Below are positions 32,570 through 40,799 of a stretch of DNA of 64,000 nucleotides, one piece after another. A program made the translations under genes and the position numbers. The notes beneath the pieces were generated by a model. It was given only the letters and a program-made list of their open reading frames with translations. It was not told the DNA's origin and ran no database searches. How positions within the stretch are numbered: position 1 is the stretch's first letter; every line of letters starts with the position of its first letter. This DNA is from Ruminococcaceae bacterium Marseille-P2935 (GTDB lineage: Bacteria > Bacillota > Clostridia > Oscillospirales > Ruminococcaceae), in contig LT629952.1 in NCBI GenBank assembly GCA_900104565.1, positions 1,053,604-1,117,603 on the forward strand, read 5' to 3'.

Positions 32570-32679
32570 CACTTTGTACTTATTTAAATCAGTATCAATA
32601 TATCATTTCACTACAATCCAAAAATTTCTTGACTGGATACACTCTGGTTAAACATCTTTCATTTATTATATTCCGCCAG

Positions 32680-33357
32680 TTATTCTCTGTTTTTCGAATG
32701 TCTTTTATGGTAAAGGCAGCCTGCATAAATAATAGGAACAACTACTATAAGAATAACTCCAACTGCCAGCAGGCTAAACGCCCATATTACATTGCCGGTA
32801 AAATAGGCGGCTATTCCTCCTATCAGAATACAAAATCCGCCTGCCACACCATAATATCCGCCCAGACGATGGGTTCTTTTCCAAACCTCTTCATCTTTTA
32901 ATGTCCAGCTTACCCGTATGCCCATCCAACGGTTTTGTTTTATAACACCAAAAAAATTTGAGATAACGATCAACAAAATTCCTAAAGGAACCAGTATGAT
33001 AGGTGCAATCAGCAGATGTGGCACTTGTGGCTGGTCAGCCAAGCTGGCAACATAAACCTGTAACCAGGTGATAACAAGCATAAAAAAAGTAACTGCCAAA
33101 AACAAAATATTTTCTGTTTTACGGTTGGCCGAAGCCTTTGTATTGTTCTTGGTCTTAGCGCGATACGCCATCAACGCCAAATCTAATATCACTGGTATAA
33201 AACCAAAAATTAAAATAACCCAACGCGGTCCGTATCTGTCCACCATTCCGGTATAATCCAAATGAATCGGCACCTGCTTTGGAAACTGAAACATAATAAC
33301 CAAAAGGATTACCCAATTTAAAATAGAAACAGATAAAAGTTTTTTCAGTAGTTTCAT
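32680..33357 (-). CDS. SdpI-family membrane protein (DUF1648 plus SdpI)
   Basis: 225 residues with six or more membrane helices. N-terminal DUF1648 pattern (PKQVPIHLDYTGMVDRYGPR) and a C-terminal SdpI domain with NRWMGIRVSWTLKDEEVWKR and THRLGGYYGV. In Bacillus subtilis SdpI is the immunity protein for the SDP cannibalism toxin and also controls its repressor SdpR. No toxin gene is present here. It is transcribed two bases after an ArsR-type repressor, so regulation is likely like SdpRI. Confidence 0.85.
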   Translation of the reverse strand: MKLLKKLLSVSILNWVILLVIMFQFPKQVPIHLDYTGMVDRYGPRWVILIFGFIPVILDLALMAYRAKTKNNTKASANRKTENILFLAVTFFMLVITWLQVYVASLADQPQVPHLLIAPIILVPLGILLIVISNFFGVIKQNRWMGIRVSWTLKDEEVWKRTHRLGGYYGVAGGFCILIGGIAAYFTGNVIWAFSLLAVGVILIVVVPIIYAGCLYHKRHSKNRE

Positions 33358-33359
33358 TA

Positions 33360-33623
33360 TTATTCCCCTTTCCCCGATAAACCCGCTAAAAAGCCCATTA
33401 AATCCTGCAAAACTGTGGTATTGATCGAATAAAAAATATTCTGCCCCTTTTTTTCCGCCTCCACCAGCTCTGCCTGTTTTAAAATATTCAAATGATGGCT
33501 GATTGAAGGTTTTGTCATATCAAAATGTGAGGCAATCTCTCCAGCCGTAAGGTCCTGCTTCCGCAGCAGCTGTAAAATTTTCCGTCTTGTTGGGTCCGCC
33601 ATTGCGTTCCATATACTATTCAC
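33360..33623 (-). CDS. ArsR-family repressor (SdpR-like)
   Basis: 87 residues, winged helix: WNAMADPTRRKILQLLRKQD, EIASHFDMTKPSISHHLNIL recognition helix, then LVEAEKKGQNIFYSIN. No metal-binding Cys pair, consistent with the SdpR subgroup rather than metal sensors. Paired with the sdpI-like gene downstream; GTG start. Confidence 0.88.
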   Translation of the reverse strand: MNSIWNAMADPTRRKILQLLRKQDLTAGEIASHFDMTKPSISHHLNILKQAELVEAEKKGQNIFYSINTTVLQDLMGFLAGLSGKGE

Positions 33624-33652
33624 CCGGTTCTTACCCCCAAACAGTTTAATAT

Positions 33653-33708
33653 TTAGATAACTTTCTAAACATCTAATTATAATATATCTATATTTTATTT
33701 TTTGTCAA
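33653..33708 (-). promoter_or_regulatory. promoter and operator of the sdpR/sdpI-like operon
   Basis: Minus strand TTGACA (33703-33708), 16 bases, TATATT (33681-33686), with TATAAT adjacent. Directly downstream lies TTAGAT-N12-ATCTAA (33653-33676), a dyad suited to an ArsR dimer; autorepression is likely. Confidence 0.65.
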
Positions 33709-33876
33709 GTTTTTTCGTTCATAATTTACCTAATACTGAAGGGGCAGCCTTTTGTCCTGCTAAAGCTTATCATTCAAATACGTGCTGGTACCCCTGTTTT
33801 ATCTCAAATTTTTTTGACATCTTCTTCATTTTGCGGTAGCATAAAATGCAAGAAAACAAGAAAGGACAAAGTTCCT

Positions 33877-34554
33877 ATGAAAGATAAATTACAAGCTATG
33901 CTGCTGCAGGAAGGTGCCTGTGACGTAGGCTTTTCCCACCTGCCGGATGCACCTCTTCAATTAAAAAACAGCCTCTCTGTTGCAATACGCCTGTCTGATG
34001 CTGTGGTAGAGGAAATAACAGACCGTCCCACTCACAGTTATTTTCACCACTATCGCACGGTGAACTTTATGATCGATCAACTTATTCTGAAGGCGGGAAT
34101 ATTGCTGCAAAAAGAAGGGTACCGTTACCTGCCTGTAGCTGCCTCCCAAAGCATCAACCTGGGAAACGGCCCCTATGACGGTCGTTATTCCCATAAAAAA
34201 GCGGCTTGTATGGCCGGAATGGGCTTTATCGGCAAAAGCTCTCTTTTTATTCACCGCCAATACGGCCCAAGAGTAAGGCTTGGTACGTTATTTACTGACT
34301 GTGATTTTAAAACTGAACCAACCACTCCGAAAAGTCTCTGCGGCAGCTGTACCCTTTGCCAGGACGCTTGCCCCAGCGGAGCAATTTTGGGAGGAGAGTA
34401 TCACTGCGGCATAAAACGGGAAGAAATATTCAACCCTAAGCTCTGCAGCGATCATATGAAAAAAGCATACCAAATGATTGGCCGCGGGGCGGTATGCGGC
34501 ATATGTATGCGGGTTTGCCCATTTGGCATTCAAGCTGCTTCGGGCAAACTATAG
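33877..34554 (+). CDS. double 4Fe-4S protein related to epoxyqueuosine reductase (QueG)
   Basis: 225 residues starting MKDKLQAMLLQEGACDVGFS; the ATG has GAAAGGACAAAG. The N-terminal and middle parts match the QueG family (GRYSHKKAACMAGMGFIGKS, YGPRVRLGTLFTD), followed by two Cys clusters: CGSCTLCQDACPSGA and CGICMRVCPFG. It is shorter than QueG (about 380 residues) and lacks its C-terminal HEAT-like part. It may therefore be a family member acting on a different cobalamin- or flavin-dependent reduction. The longer frame from 33814 has no ribosome site. Confidence 0.75.
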   Translation: MKDKLQAMLLQEGACDVGFSHLPDAPLQLKNSLSVAIRLSDAVVEEITDRPTHSYFHHYRTVNFMIDQLILKAGILLQKEGYRYLPVAASQSINLGNGPYDGRYSHKKAACMAGMGFIGKSSLFIHRQYGPRVRLGTLFTDCDFKTEPTTPKSLCGSCTLCQDACPSGAILGGEYHCGIKREEIFNPKLCSDHMKKAYQMIGRGAVCGICMRVCPFGIQAASGKL

Positions 34555-34866
34555 CCAGGCCTGCCTAGATTTTCTATTTACCTGCCTGTGTTTTAATGGT
34601 AGAATGAAAGAAAGGATTTTTTAAGCCTTGCAAATTGTTGCATTTTGCCGAAAAAGGCATTTACACCGTTAAAACCGTTTAAAATCCAGACAAAATTTTT
34701 CATTTTTCCCCTCAAACTGCTTTTTATCAGCAAAGTTCTTATAATCAAATTATTTATTTTGGGGGACAGGGTGCTCCATTCCGCTGCTGGCAGCGGGGTA
34801 TTTGGCGATTTGCACCCTTGGGGAAAAGCTTCATCTTATTAAATTTTTTATTAGGAGGTACGGCAA
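34555..34866. other. gap before the second M23 peptidase, no gene seen
   Basis: About 310 bases, A/T-rich. An open frame of 65 codons here has no ribosome site and low-complexity composition. No promoter or hairpin stands out. Confidence 0.4.
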
Positions 34867-36447
34867 ATGAAACAAAGCCTGCGGCTGTTTACTGTGGTTG
34901 TTATGTTATTTTGTTTCGCAGTACTTTTTTCCTTATTTTCGACTACCGAACTGTTTAAAGACCTTACTCAGGTAAACGGCGGGCTGTCCAATATTTACAT
35001 CTCCAACCTTTCTATGGAGAAAAATATTATTCTGGATAAAAATGCGAATTTGCCTAAAATCCGGCGCCTGATTAGCCGCAGCGGGGAGGAAACCTTTCCG
35101 AAGGGGAATCAGAGGTTTCTTTTTAGCGTCACCTTTTTAGAAAAGAACAGCGAGCGAAGTGTTTACGAAATTTTCGAATATGACGACGAATATTACCTGG
35201 CAGCCGATTCTCTTTTCACTTACCGCAAAATCAGCAAAAAAGAACTTGACAGTTTGATTAAGCAGTACCAAATAAACGAATATTTTGGTAATGAGCTGAC
35301 GCCCCAGGTGCAGCTTACTGTCAACTGGCAAGTGCAGTGGCTTCAGCCCCATAATATGGAGCTTGTTGTCAACGATGCTACCTACCGCGACCTTTCCTCC
35401 GCGGCCCTGACCGAATTTAATATGAATGATTTCAGCGGAATCAGTGCCAAATGGAAAGAAGAACCGACTTCTTTGACAGTAAGTGTAACAAAAGGAAATT
35501 CGATTATTTATGTAGATAAAACACTGCGCGGCTTTTACCCCACCGAGGACGGTAGCTACAATATTACATTGGACGCTTCGTGGGATCTTGGCAGTGGAAA
35601 AACGCGGACCTGCAGTTATCAGTTCCTGCTGAATCTTGATTTTCCTGCGCAGTTCAAGTTTACGACCGAATCTACCCGTTTAGGCGAGGTTGCAATTCTT
35701 ACTGCCAAAAATGCAAACGAGGGGGAGCCTCTCAGCATTCAAACCGGCCTGAATATAAAACCAGTATTTTATTCGTTGGATGCATACACCCAAATTGCAC
35801 TTTTGCCAATCAGTTACTATACCAAAGCTGGGAACTACCCCATTTGGGTTACCACCGGAGAAGGAGAATACGAACTTACCTTACAGGTCATTGACCAGGA
35901 ATTTGAAGAGCAGCAGGTATCGCTTGAAAACAACCAAACCACCAGTTCCAGTATTCAGGCCAGCCAAGAATATACCCAAACCATTAATCCATTATTAGAA
36001 ATTGCTGATACCACCCTATACGCTGACGAAAAGTTCAGCGAGCCGGTAAGCGGTGGAACCATCGTAAGTTCCTATGGGGCGCAGCGGTATTTTAATGGCG
36101 CCTATTCACCATCCGTCCATGATGGAATTGATTATGATGTAAAAACCGGCACTGCAGTTTCTGCCGCCGGAAACGGCCGCGTTCTTTTTGCCGGATATTT
36201 AGAGGCTACTGGGAATACCATTTTAATCGAGCATGGATTTGGCCTGAAAAGTTGGTATTTCTATCTGGATACCATTATGGTAAAGGCTGATTCCATGGTA
36301 ACAACCGGCCAGATTATTGGCACTTCGGGTTCCAGCGGCCCCGAGCTTCCAGCCCATTTGCACTGGGGAATGACAGTCGGAGGTACTCCTGTTAATCCTC
36401 TGCAGTTTACCAGGCGTGATCAGTTTGCCCCCGCTCGGCAGAGCTAA
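34867..36447 (+). CDS. secreted/anchored M23 family metallopeptidase, long form
   Basis: 526 residues. N-terminal signal anchor (LFTVVVMLFCFAVLFSLFST). Residues 30-350 form a beta-rich extracellular region of unknown type with immunoglobulin-like strands. The C-terminal M23 domain (about 400-520) contains HDGIDYD (Zn His and Asp), a middle ILIEHGFGLKSWY, and the second His pair in AHLHWGM. Expected to cut or bind wall peptides. Ribosome site TTAGGAGG. It stands alone; no operon partner. Confidence 0.88.
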   Translation: MKQSLRLFTVVVMLFCFAVLFSLFSTTELFKDLTQVNGGLSNIYISNLSMEKNIILDKNANLPKIRRLISRSGEETFPKGNQRFLFSVTFLEKNSERSVYEIFEYDDEYYLAADSLFTYRKISKKELDSLIKQYQINEYFGNELTPQVQLTVNWQVQWLQPHNMELVVNDATYRDLSSAALTEFNMNDFSGISAKWKEEPTSLTVSVTKGNSIIYVDKTLRGFYPTEDGSYNITLDASWDLGSGKTRTCSYQFLLNLDFPAQFKFTTESTRLGEVAILTAKNANEGEPLSIQTGLNIKPVFYSLDAYTQIALLPISYYTKAGNYPIWVTTGEGEYELTLQVIDQEFEEQQVSLENNQTTSSSIQASQEYTQTINPLLEIADTTLYADEKFSEPVSGGTIVSSYGAQRYFNGAYSPSVHDGIDYDVKTGTAVSAAGNGRVLFAGYLEATGNTILIEHGFGLKSWYFYLDTIMVKADSMVTTGQIIGTSGSSGPELPAHLHWGMTVGGTPVNPLQFTRRDQFAPARQS

Positions 36448-37009
36448 CAGGTACTCCTTTTCGCAATCAAACTTTCATCAAGGCTACACGTTTTGTGCAT
36501 GGGAATACTTTTTGGGCTGTACCCAGGTTCATCATGAACGGTACGGCCCACTGTATGCTAAAAGGCCACTCTCTGCTCTAACAGGGCACCAAGCACGGCC
36601 CCCCCAGCAGTGCCTGGAGGGCGGCCACTTCACTAAAGCATTCAATAGCAGGCTGCGTATGCAATTTTGTACCCCCTGTTCACTGTACTCACGGATTTTG
36701 TCTGGAAAGAGCCTGTATAGCAGCAGTTTTTTTACATATCTGCCCGTCCTTTGGTATTTTGTTAGAAGATAAAATCTTTTACTTGGCAAAAGTTCCTGTC
36801 CATGAAGGAATATACCGAACTCTATAACCACTCTCTGGTTGCATCTGACAAAAGAACCATGAATATGGGTTGCAGGTTTTTATAATCGTATGCAGCCTAT
36901 AATCCGTTAATCCGTTTTCAAAGCGTTTCTGAACGAAATATTTTCTACGGAATTCCAAACAGACGATTAAAAGGTTTACAGAAAAGTTTTAAATCAAAAA
37001 GGAGGCAAC
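36448..37009. other. 560-base gap with one large inverted repeat
   Basis: The only clear structure is a dyad at 36513-36550: TGGGC-TGTACC ... GGTACG-GCCCA around GTTCATCATGAAC. It lies downstream of the M23 gene and could be its terminator, although no T run follows. Open frames here lack ribosome sites. Confidence 0.45.
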
Positions 37010-37177
37010 ATGATGGGAACCTGTCAAAACAAAGAAAACTGTTCTTGTCCAAAAGTTGAATGCCCCAACCATGGTATCTGCTGCCAATGCATTAACAACC
37101 ACAGGGCTGGCGGCAACCCTATTGTTTTTTGTATGCGTGAAAAAGCCCAGAAAATTTATGGGGAATTAAAACAATAG
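37010..37177 (+). CDS. small cysteine-rich protein (zinc-binding type)
   Basis: 55 residues starting MMGTCQNKENCSCPKVECPN and containing HGICCQCINNH, with a C-terminal FCMREKAQKIYGEL. Eight Cys and two His in the core suggest metal binding. The ribosome site AAGGAGGCAAC is strong. No family recognised with certainty. The next gene starts 18 bases on. Confidence 0.65.
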   Translation: MMGTCQNKENCSCPKVECPNHGICCQCINNHRAGGNPIVFCMREKAQKIYGELKQ

Positions 37178-37194
37178 TATGATTGGAGATACAT

Positions 37195-37542
37195 ATGATC
37201 AGTAAAAACTGTAATGTGTGCGGCTGCCTACTGGAAGAAAACAGCTATTGCCCACAGTGTGCTGCCTTTTGTTCACAGGATAATCCTCCTCAACAAAATA
37301 TAATGGATGCTGAGCAAGCCATGGGGAATTCAGAGGAATTTGTCTCTGGCTTTGCTGAATTTATTCTATGTGCCATGAGCCTGGTTCTGCCGGCTGTTGG
37401 TGCAATTCTCGGCGCCATTTTTTCATTAGACTATCAAAACAACTCCAAGCGTTCCTTAGGCAGTACGCTGATTCATTTTAGCTGCATTAACTTTATTTTA
37501 TTTTTAATCCTTGCCTTTTTGGCAGTTTTTACCCGGCTATAG
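37195..37542 (+). CDS. zinc-ribbon membrane protein
   Basis: 115 residues. Begins MISKNCNVCGCLLEENSYCP with two CxxC pairs, a one-metal zinc ribbon. Two C-terminal membrane helices follow (LCAMSLVLPAVGAILGAIF and INFILFLILAFLAVF). The ATG at 37195 follows GGAG; the upstream TTG overlaps that site. Probably co-transcribed with the small Cys-rich gene. Function unknown. Confidence 0.65.
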   Translation: MISKNCNVCGCLLEENSYCPQCAAFCSQDNPPQQNIMDAEQAMGNSEEFVSGFAEFILCAMSLVLPAVGAILGAIFSLDYQNNSKRSLGSTLIHFSCINFILFLILAFLAVFTRL

Positions 37543-38274
37543 TATTCCGTTTGAAATCCGCGGTTTTATACTCAAAAAACTTCCACATCTGAGCAGGCTT
37601 AAAAGCATGCGGCAGTTTCCGTCCAGCGCCCGAATAGGCGGTTTTTCTTTTGGTTGACTATATCACAGAATCTTTTTTTGGTAAGCGAAACAGCTAAGCC
37701 TATACCCATCAAAGGCATATTGGGTATCAAATATCTTTGGTTACAGCTTTTTGTGGTGTTTCAAAGTATTTTAATTTTTTATTTTATACAACGGCTACTT
37801 TCCAGCAAAAATAAATGTTACTGCCAACAAATAGGTTTAGAAGCATGGGACGAACTGTTTCGCACACTACTGGGAATACAACATGCTACCAGTGTTTTCA
37901 TTTTTATTCCCTATTACCGTTTGTGCGACCCGGAATATCCCCCCTGATTCCGGCTACTGTGCATACCCAGTCATTAGCAATACCATTCAATACCAGAGCT
38001 TATAAAGCCGGATTTTAGCTTGCCATTTTTCAATAATAAAAAGCAAACCTTGTGCCTCACCTTTGTGTAGGTACATACGACAAAATTTGTTTTAAGAGTC
38101 CTTTGGCAATCCGTGCACCTTGTTGAGAACTTTTTTGTTTCGAGGGGCAGCACATAAATGACAATTCAGCGGCTTATGGCTGTTTGCACCAATATTGGAA
38201 TAAGCCAGCCTTGCCTGTATACAAAATTAAAAAAGTATTTTCTTTGCACCTGAATACTCTTTTACCTGCTGCAA
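37543..38274. other. 730-base region without a supported gene
   Basis: A 97-codon rightward frame (37654-37947) has no ribosome site and an unconvincing composition. No tRNA, repeat or RNA motif was recognised. Confidence 0.4.
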
Positions 38275-38312
38275 AAAGCCCAAAGCGGAAAATTCCGCTT
38301 TGGGCTTTTTAA
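38275..38312 (-). terminator. terminator of the group-B hydrogenase gene
   Basis: AAGCCCAAAGCGGAA pairs perfectly with TTCCGCTTTGGGCTT, followed by T runs on both sides. Confidence 0.95.
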
Positions 38313-38320
38313 CATACCAT

Positions 38321-39823
38321 TTATTCGTCCTGCATCTGCTTAATTCTTGGTGACTCCACCGCTTCTTTCAGCGGAGCGTCCTGCTGGAAGCCTTTTACAG
38401 CTGCCACGGCCTTGTTGATAGGCTGTAAAGTACCGGCACCGGCAATACAGCCACCGGGGCATGCCATACCCTCTAGCAGGAATCCATTGCGTTTGCCGGC
38501 CTTTGCAATGGCCAGCATCTTTTTGCAGTTGCGCAGTCCCTCTGCCCGGTCCACCTGAACCTGCAGGTCAGGGTACAGCTCATGAATGCTTTCTACAATG
38601 GCGTCTGCCACACCGCCCGCCACAGCATAACCACGGCCCGCCGCAGTAGCATCCACCATCTCTTCGCCTTCCATATCGCCAAAATCAATCTCTTTGGCCA
38701 CGAACATTCCCATCAGCTCTTCAAAGGTAATAACAAAATCCACATCACTGCGAACAGTCCGGCGGGAAGCTTCCAATTTTTTAGAAGCGCAGGGGCCAAT
38801 AAATACAACCCTGGCATTGGGGTGTTCCTTTTTAATAATTCTGGCGGTTGCCACCATGGGAGTCAATGCGTCCGACACACAGGAAGCAAGCTCAGGGAAC
38901 TGGGTCTTAGCCATGACCGACCAGGATGGGCAGCAAGAGGTTGCTAAAAACGCCTGCTCACCTGTTGCCACATTATGTGCATAATGATGGGCTTCTTCCA
39001 CTGCACCAATATCCGCACCAATTGCGACTTCATATACATCCGAAAAGCCCAGCTGCTTTAATGCTTCTTTCAGCCGCTGGGGTGTAACCAACGGTCCAAA
39101 CTGACCTACAAACGCAGGTGCAACCTCCGCAATTACTTCTTCTCCGGTTTTAATAGCATGAATCAGCTGAAAAATCTGCGATTTATCGGCAATAGCACCA
39201 AAGGGGCAGCTTACCAGGCACTGCCCACACGAAACACATTTTTCGTAATTAATGGTAGCACGTCCAAGGTGGTCGCTTTCGATTGCGTCTACACCACATG
39301 CAGCCGCACAGGGCCGCTCATTCTTTACAATGGCATTGTAAGGACAAATCTCTTTACAGCGGCCGCATTTCAAGCATTTTTCTTGATCAATGGTAGATTT
39401 ACCATTTACCAGCTTCACTGCCTTTACCGGGCAAACACTGACGCAGGGGTGTGCTAAGCAGCCCTGACAGTTATCGGTTACCCGGTAGGATTTTTCTTCA
39501 CAGGCATTGCAGGCAAAGCTGATTACATTGACCAGGGGAGGCTCATAAACCCGTTTATCTACTGCACTTTCGTTAACCCCTTTTGAAACGGGGGCATGCT
39601 CATCTGCCCGGCGCAAAGGCAGGCCAATCGCCAGCCTTAAGCGCTCTCCCACAATGGCACGCTCTTTAAACACGCTGTCGCGGTAGGTAGGAACTTCACC
39701 CGGAATAATTTTATATGGAATTTCTTCTATCCGGGAATAATCCCCACCCTCATAAGCCAGCTTCGCAATCTCAGCAAATACCTGTCTGCGCAGATTGGTT
39801 ACCGGCGTATAAATTCCTCTCAT
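38321..39823 (-). CDS. [FeFe] hydrogenase, group B type
   Basis: 500 residues, single-subunit hydrogenase. N-terminal region with extra Cys motifs (CNACEE, CQGCLAHPCVSVCP), then ferredoxin-like 4Fe-4S clusters (CLKCGRCKEICP, CVSCGQCLVSCP). The H-cluster ligands are all present: TSCCPSW (295-301), GPCASKKLE (343-351) and EGMACPGGC (451-459). The sequence style fits the B1/B3 group of Clostridia, thought to use ferredoxin, but the physiological direction is unknown. It is divergent from a sensory hydrogenase module at 40527, which may regulate it. Start ATG with GGAGAGATA. Confidence 0.9.
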   Translation of the reverse strand: MRGIYTPVTNLRRQVFAEIAKLAYEGGDYSRIEEIPYKIIPGEVPTYRDSVFKERAIVGERLRLAIGLPLRRADEHAPVSKGVNESAVDKRVYEPPLVNVISFACNACEEKSYRVTDNCQGCLAHPCVSVCPVKAVKLVNGKSTIDQEKCLKCGRCKEICPYNAIVKNERPCAAACGVDAIESDHLGRATINYEKCVSCGQCLVSCPFGAIADKSQIFQLIHAIKTGEEVIAEVAPAFVGQFGPLVTPQRLKEALKQLGFSDVYEVAIGADIGAVEEAHHYAHNVATGEQAFLATSCCPSWSVMAKTQFPELASCVSDALTPMVATARIIKKEHPNARVVFIGPCASKKLEASRRTVRSDVDFVITFEELMGMFVAKEIDFGDMEGEEMVDATAAGRGYAVAGGVADAIVESIHELYPDLQVQVDRAEGLRNCKKMLAIAKAGKRNGFLLEGMACPGGCIAGAGTLQPINKAVAAVKGFQQDAPLKEAVESPRIKQMQDE

Positions 39824-39877
39824 ACCCTATATCTCTCCTTCTGGTTGCGCCGTCATTCACAAGCCTTAGCTTTTCAC

Positions 39878-40138
39878 TTATGCTTTATGAGATAAAATCT
39901 TTGACATAACTGTTTCACTGGTGCATTTCTCCAGCAGCTCACCTTCTACCATTACCAGCGGTGAACGGCCGTGATGCTTCTCTCCGGTGAGGCAATTGTC
40001 CGTTTCCACCTGGAACTGGGAATTGAGCCGCAGCTGAACTTTAAGCTTCTTTAACCCCTCAATTGATTCAATGATGTCCATCGCTCCGTTCATAACGCAC
40101 TCGGTACAGACGCATACCTTTACCTTGACTTTTTTCAT
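39878..40138 (-). CDS. thioredoxin-like ferredoxin-type small protein
   Basis: 86 residues starting MKKVKVKVCVCTECVMNGAM, then an alpha/beta pattern and a final KCTSETVMSKIL. It resembles the [2Fe-2S] thioredoxin-like fold (NuoE C-terminal type), although the usual four-Cys spacing is not fully evident (CVCTEC, then CLTGEKHHG). The start is chosen at the ATG preceded by GGAGAATCACC. It precedes the hydrogenase gene on the same strand and may pass electrons to it. Confidence 0.65.
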   Translation of the reverse strand: MKKVKVKVCVCTECVMNGAMDIIESIEGLKKLKVQLRLNSQFQVETDNCLTGEKHHGRSPLVMVEGELLEKCTSETVMSKILSHKA

Positions 40139-40526
40139 CGGTGATTCTCCCTCCATTTTTTTTGGAAGTTGCCTGTTATATCATTCACAATCATTTTAAA
40201 TTATAATAACTTACAGCCGATTCGTCAAGGAAAAAGCCGGTAAACTGACAAAAAACGCCCTAAAACCATTGAAAAAAATATGATTTTCAGATAAACTGTT
40301 ACTAGAGAACGGTTTGATATTTATTTAACAGCAATCACCTTTACCCTTATTTCATTTTTATTTGATACGGCAGTTTTGTTTTTTATAACACGCCGTAAAA
40401 ACCGTAAAATCGCAGTGCTGATTTTGCAATGCGTTTATGCACTATCTGTCCCTATTAACAGCACGATGCAATTCCTATATGTTAACATTTTCTTAAATAA
40501 TACAAATTGTATTCAGGAGGTACAAC
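40139..40526. promoter_or_regulatory. divergent promoter region between two hydrogenase units
   Basis: Nearly 390 bases, A/T-rich, that must hold both promoters. A perfect palindrome ATGTTAACAT lies near 40480, about 45 bases before the rightward gene, and could be part of a redox-regulator site. I cannot define exact -35/-10 elements. Confidence 0.4.
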
Positions 40527-40799
40527 ATGGTAGTAGTTCAGGTTTGTGTAGGCAGCTCCTGCCATATGAAGGGTTCTTACCAGGTAATCAAAACCTTTAC
40601 CCAGCTGATTCAGGTAAACGAGCTGGAGGACGTTGTTACCCTCAAAGCATCCTTCTGCATGGGCAGGTGCCTTACGGGTATTTCGGTAATGGTTAATGAT
40701 ACTCCGGTAGATAATGTAGGGTTTGCCAACGCTGATCAAATTTTTTATGAACACATACTTCCCCTGGCACAAAAAGAAAAGTGTGGTGAAGAAGCATGA
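40527..40799 (+). CDS. [2Fe-2S] thioredoxin-like ferredoxin (NuoE/HydC-type)
   Basis: 90 residues. Ligands CVGSSC near the N-terminus (Cys-x4-Cys) and CMGRC in the middle (Cys-x3-Cys) match the NuoE-like [2Fe-2S] fold. AGGAGG precedes the start, and the stop overlaps the next start (ATGA), so it is coupled to the HydS-like gene. Probably an electron carrier for that protein. Confidence 0.88.
   Translation: MVVVQVCVGSSCHMKGSYQVIKTFTQLIQVNELEDVVTLKASFCMGRCLTGISVMVNDTPVDNVGFANADQIFYEHILPLAQKEKCGEEA

Noticed and set aside
34645-34842. 65-residue frame before the long M23 peptidase
   Set aside because: Low-complexity A/T-rich sequence, no ribosome site.
36416-36772. 118-residue frame after the M23 gene
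   Set aside because: It starts inside the M23 coding end in another frame and lacks a ribosome site.
37654-37947. 97-residue rightward frame in the 730-base gap
   Set aside because: No ribosome site, unconvincing composition and no recognisable motif.
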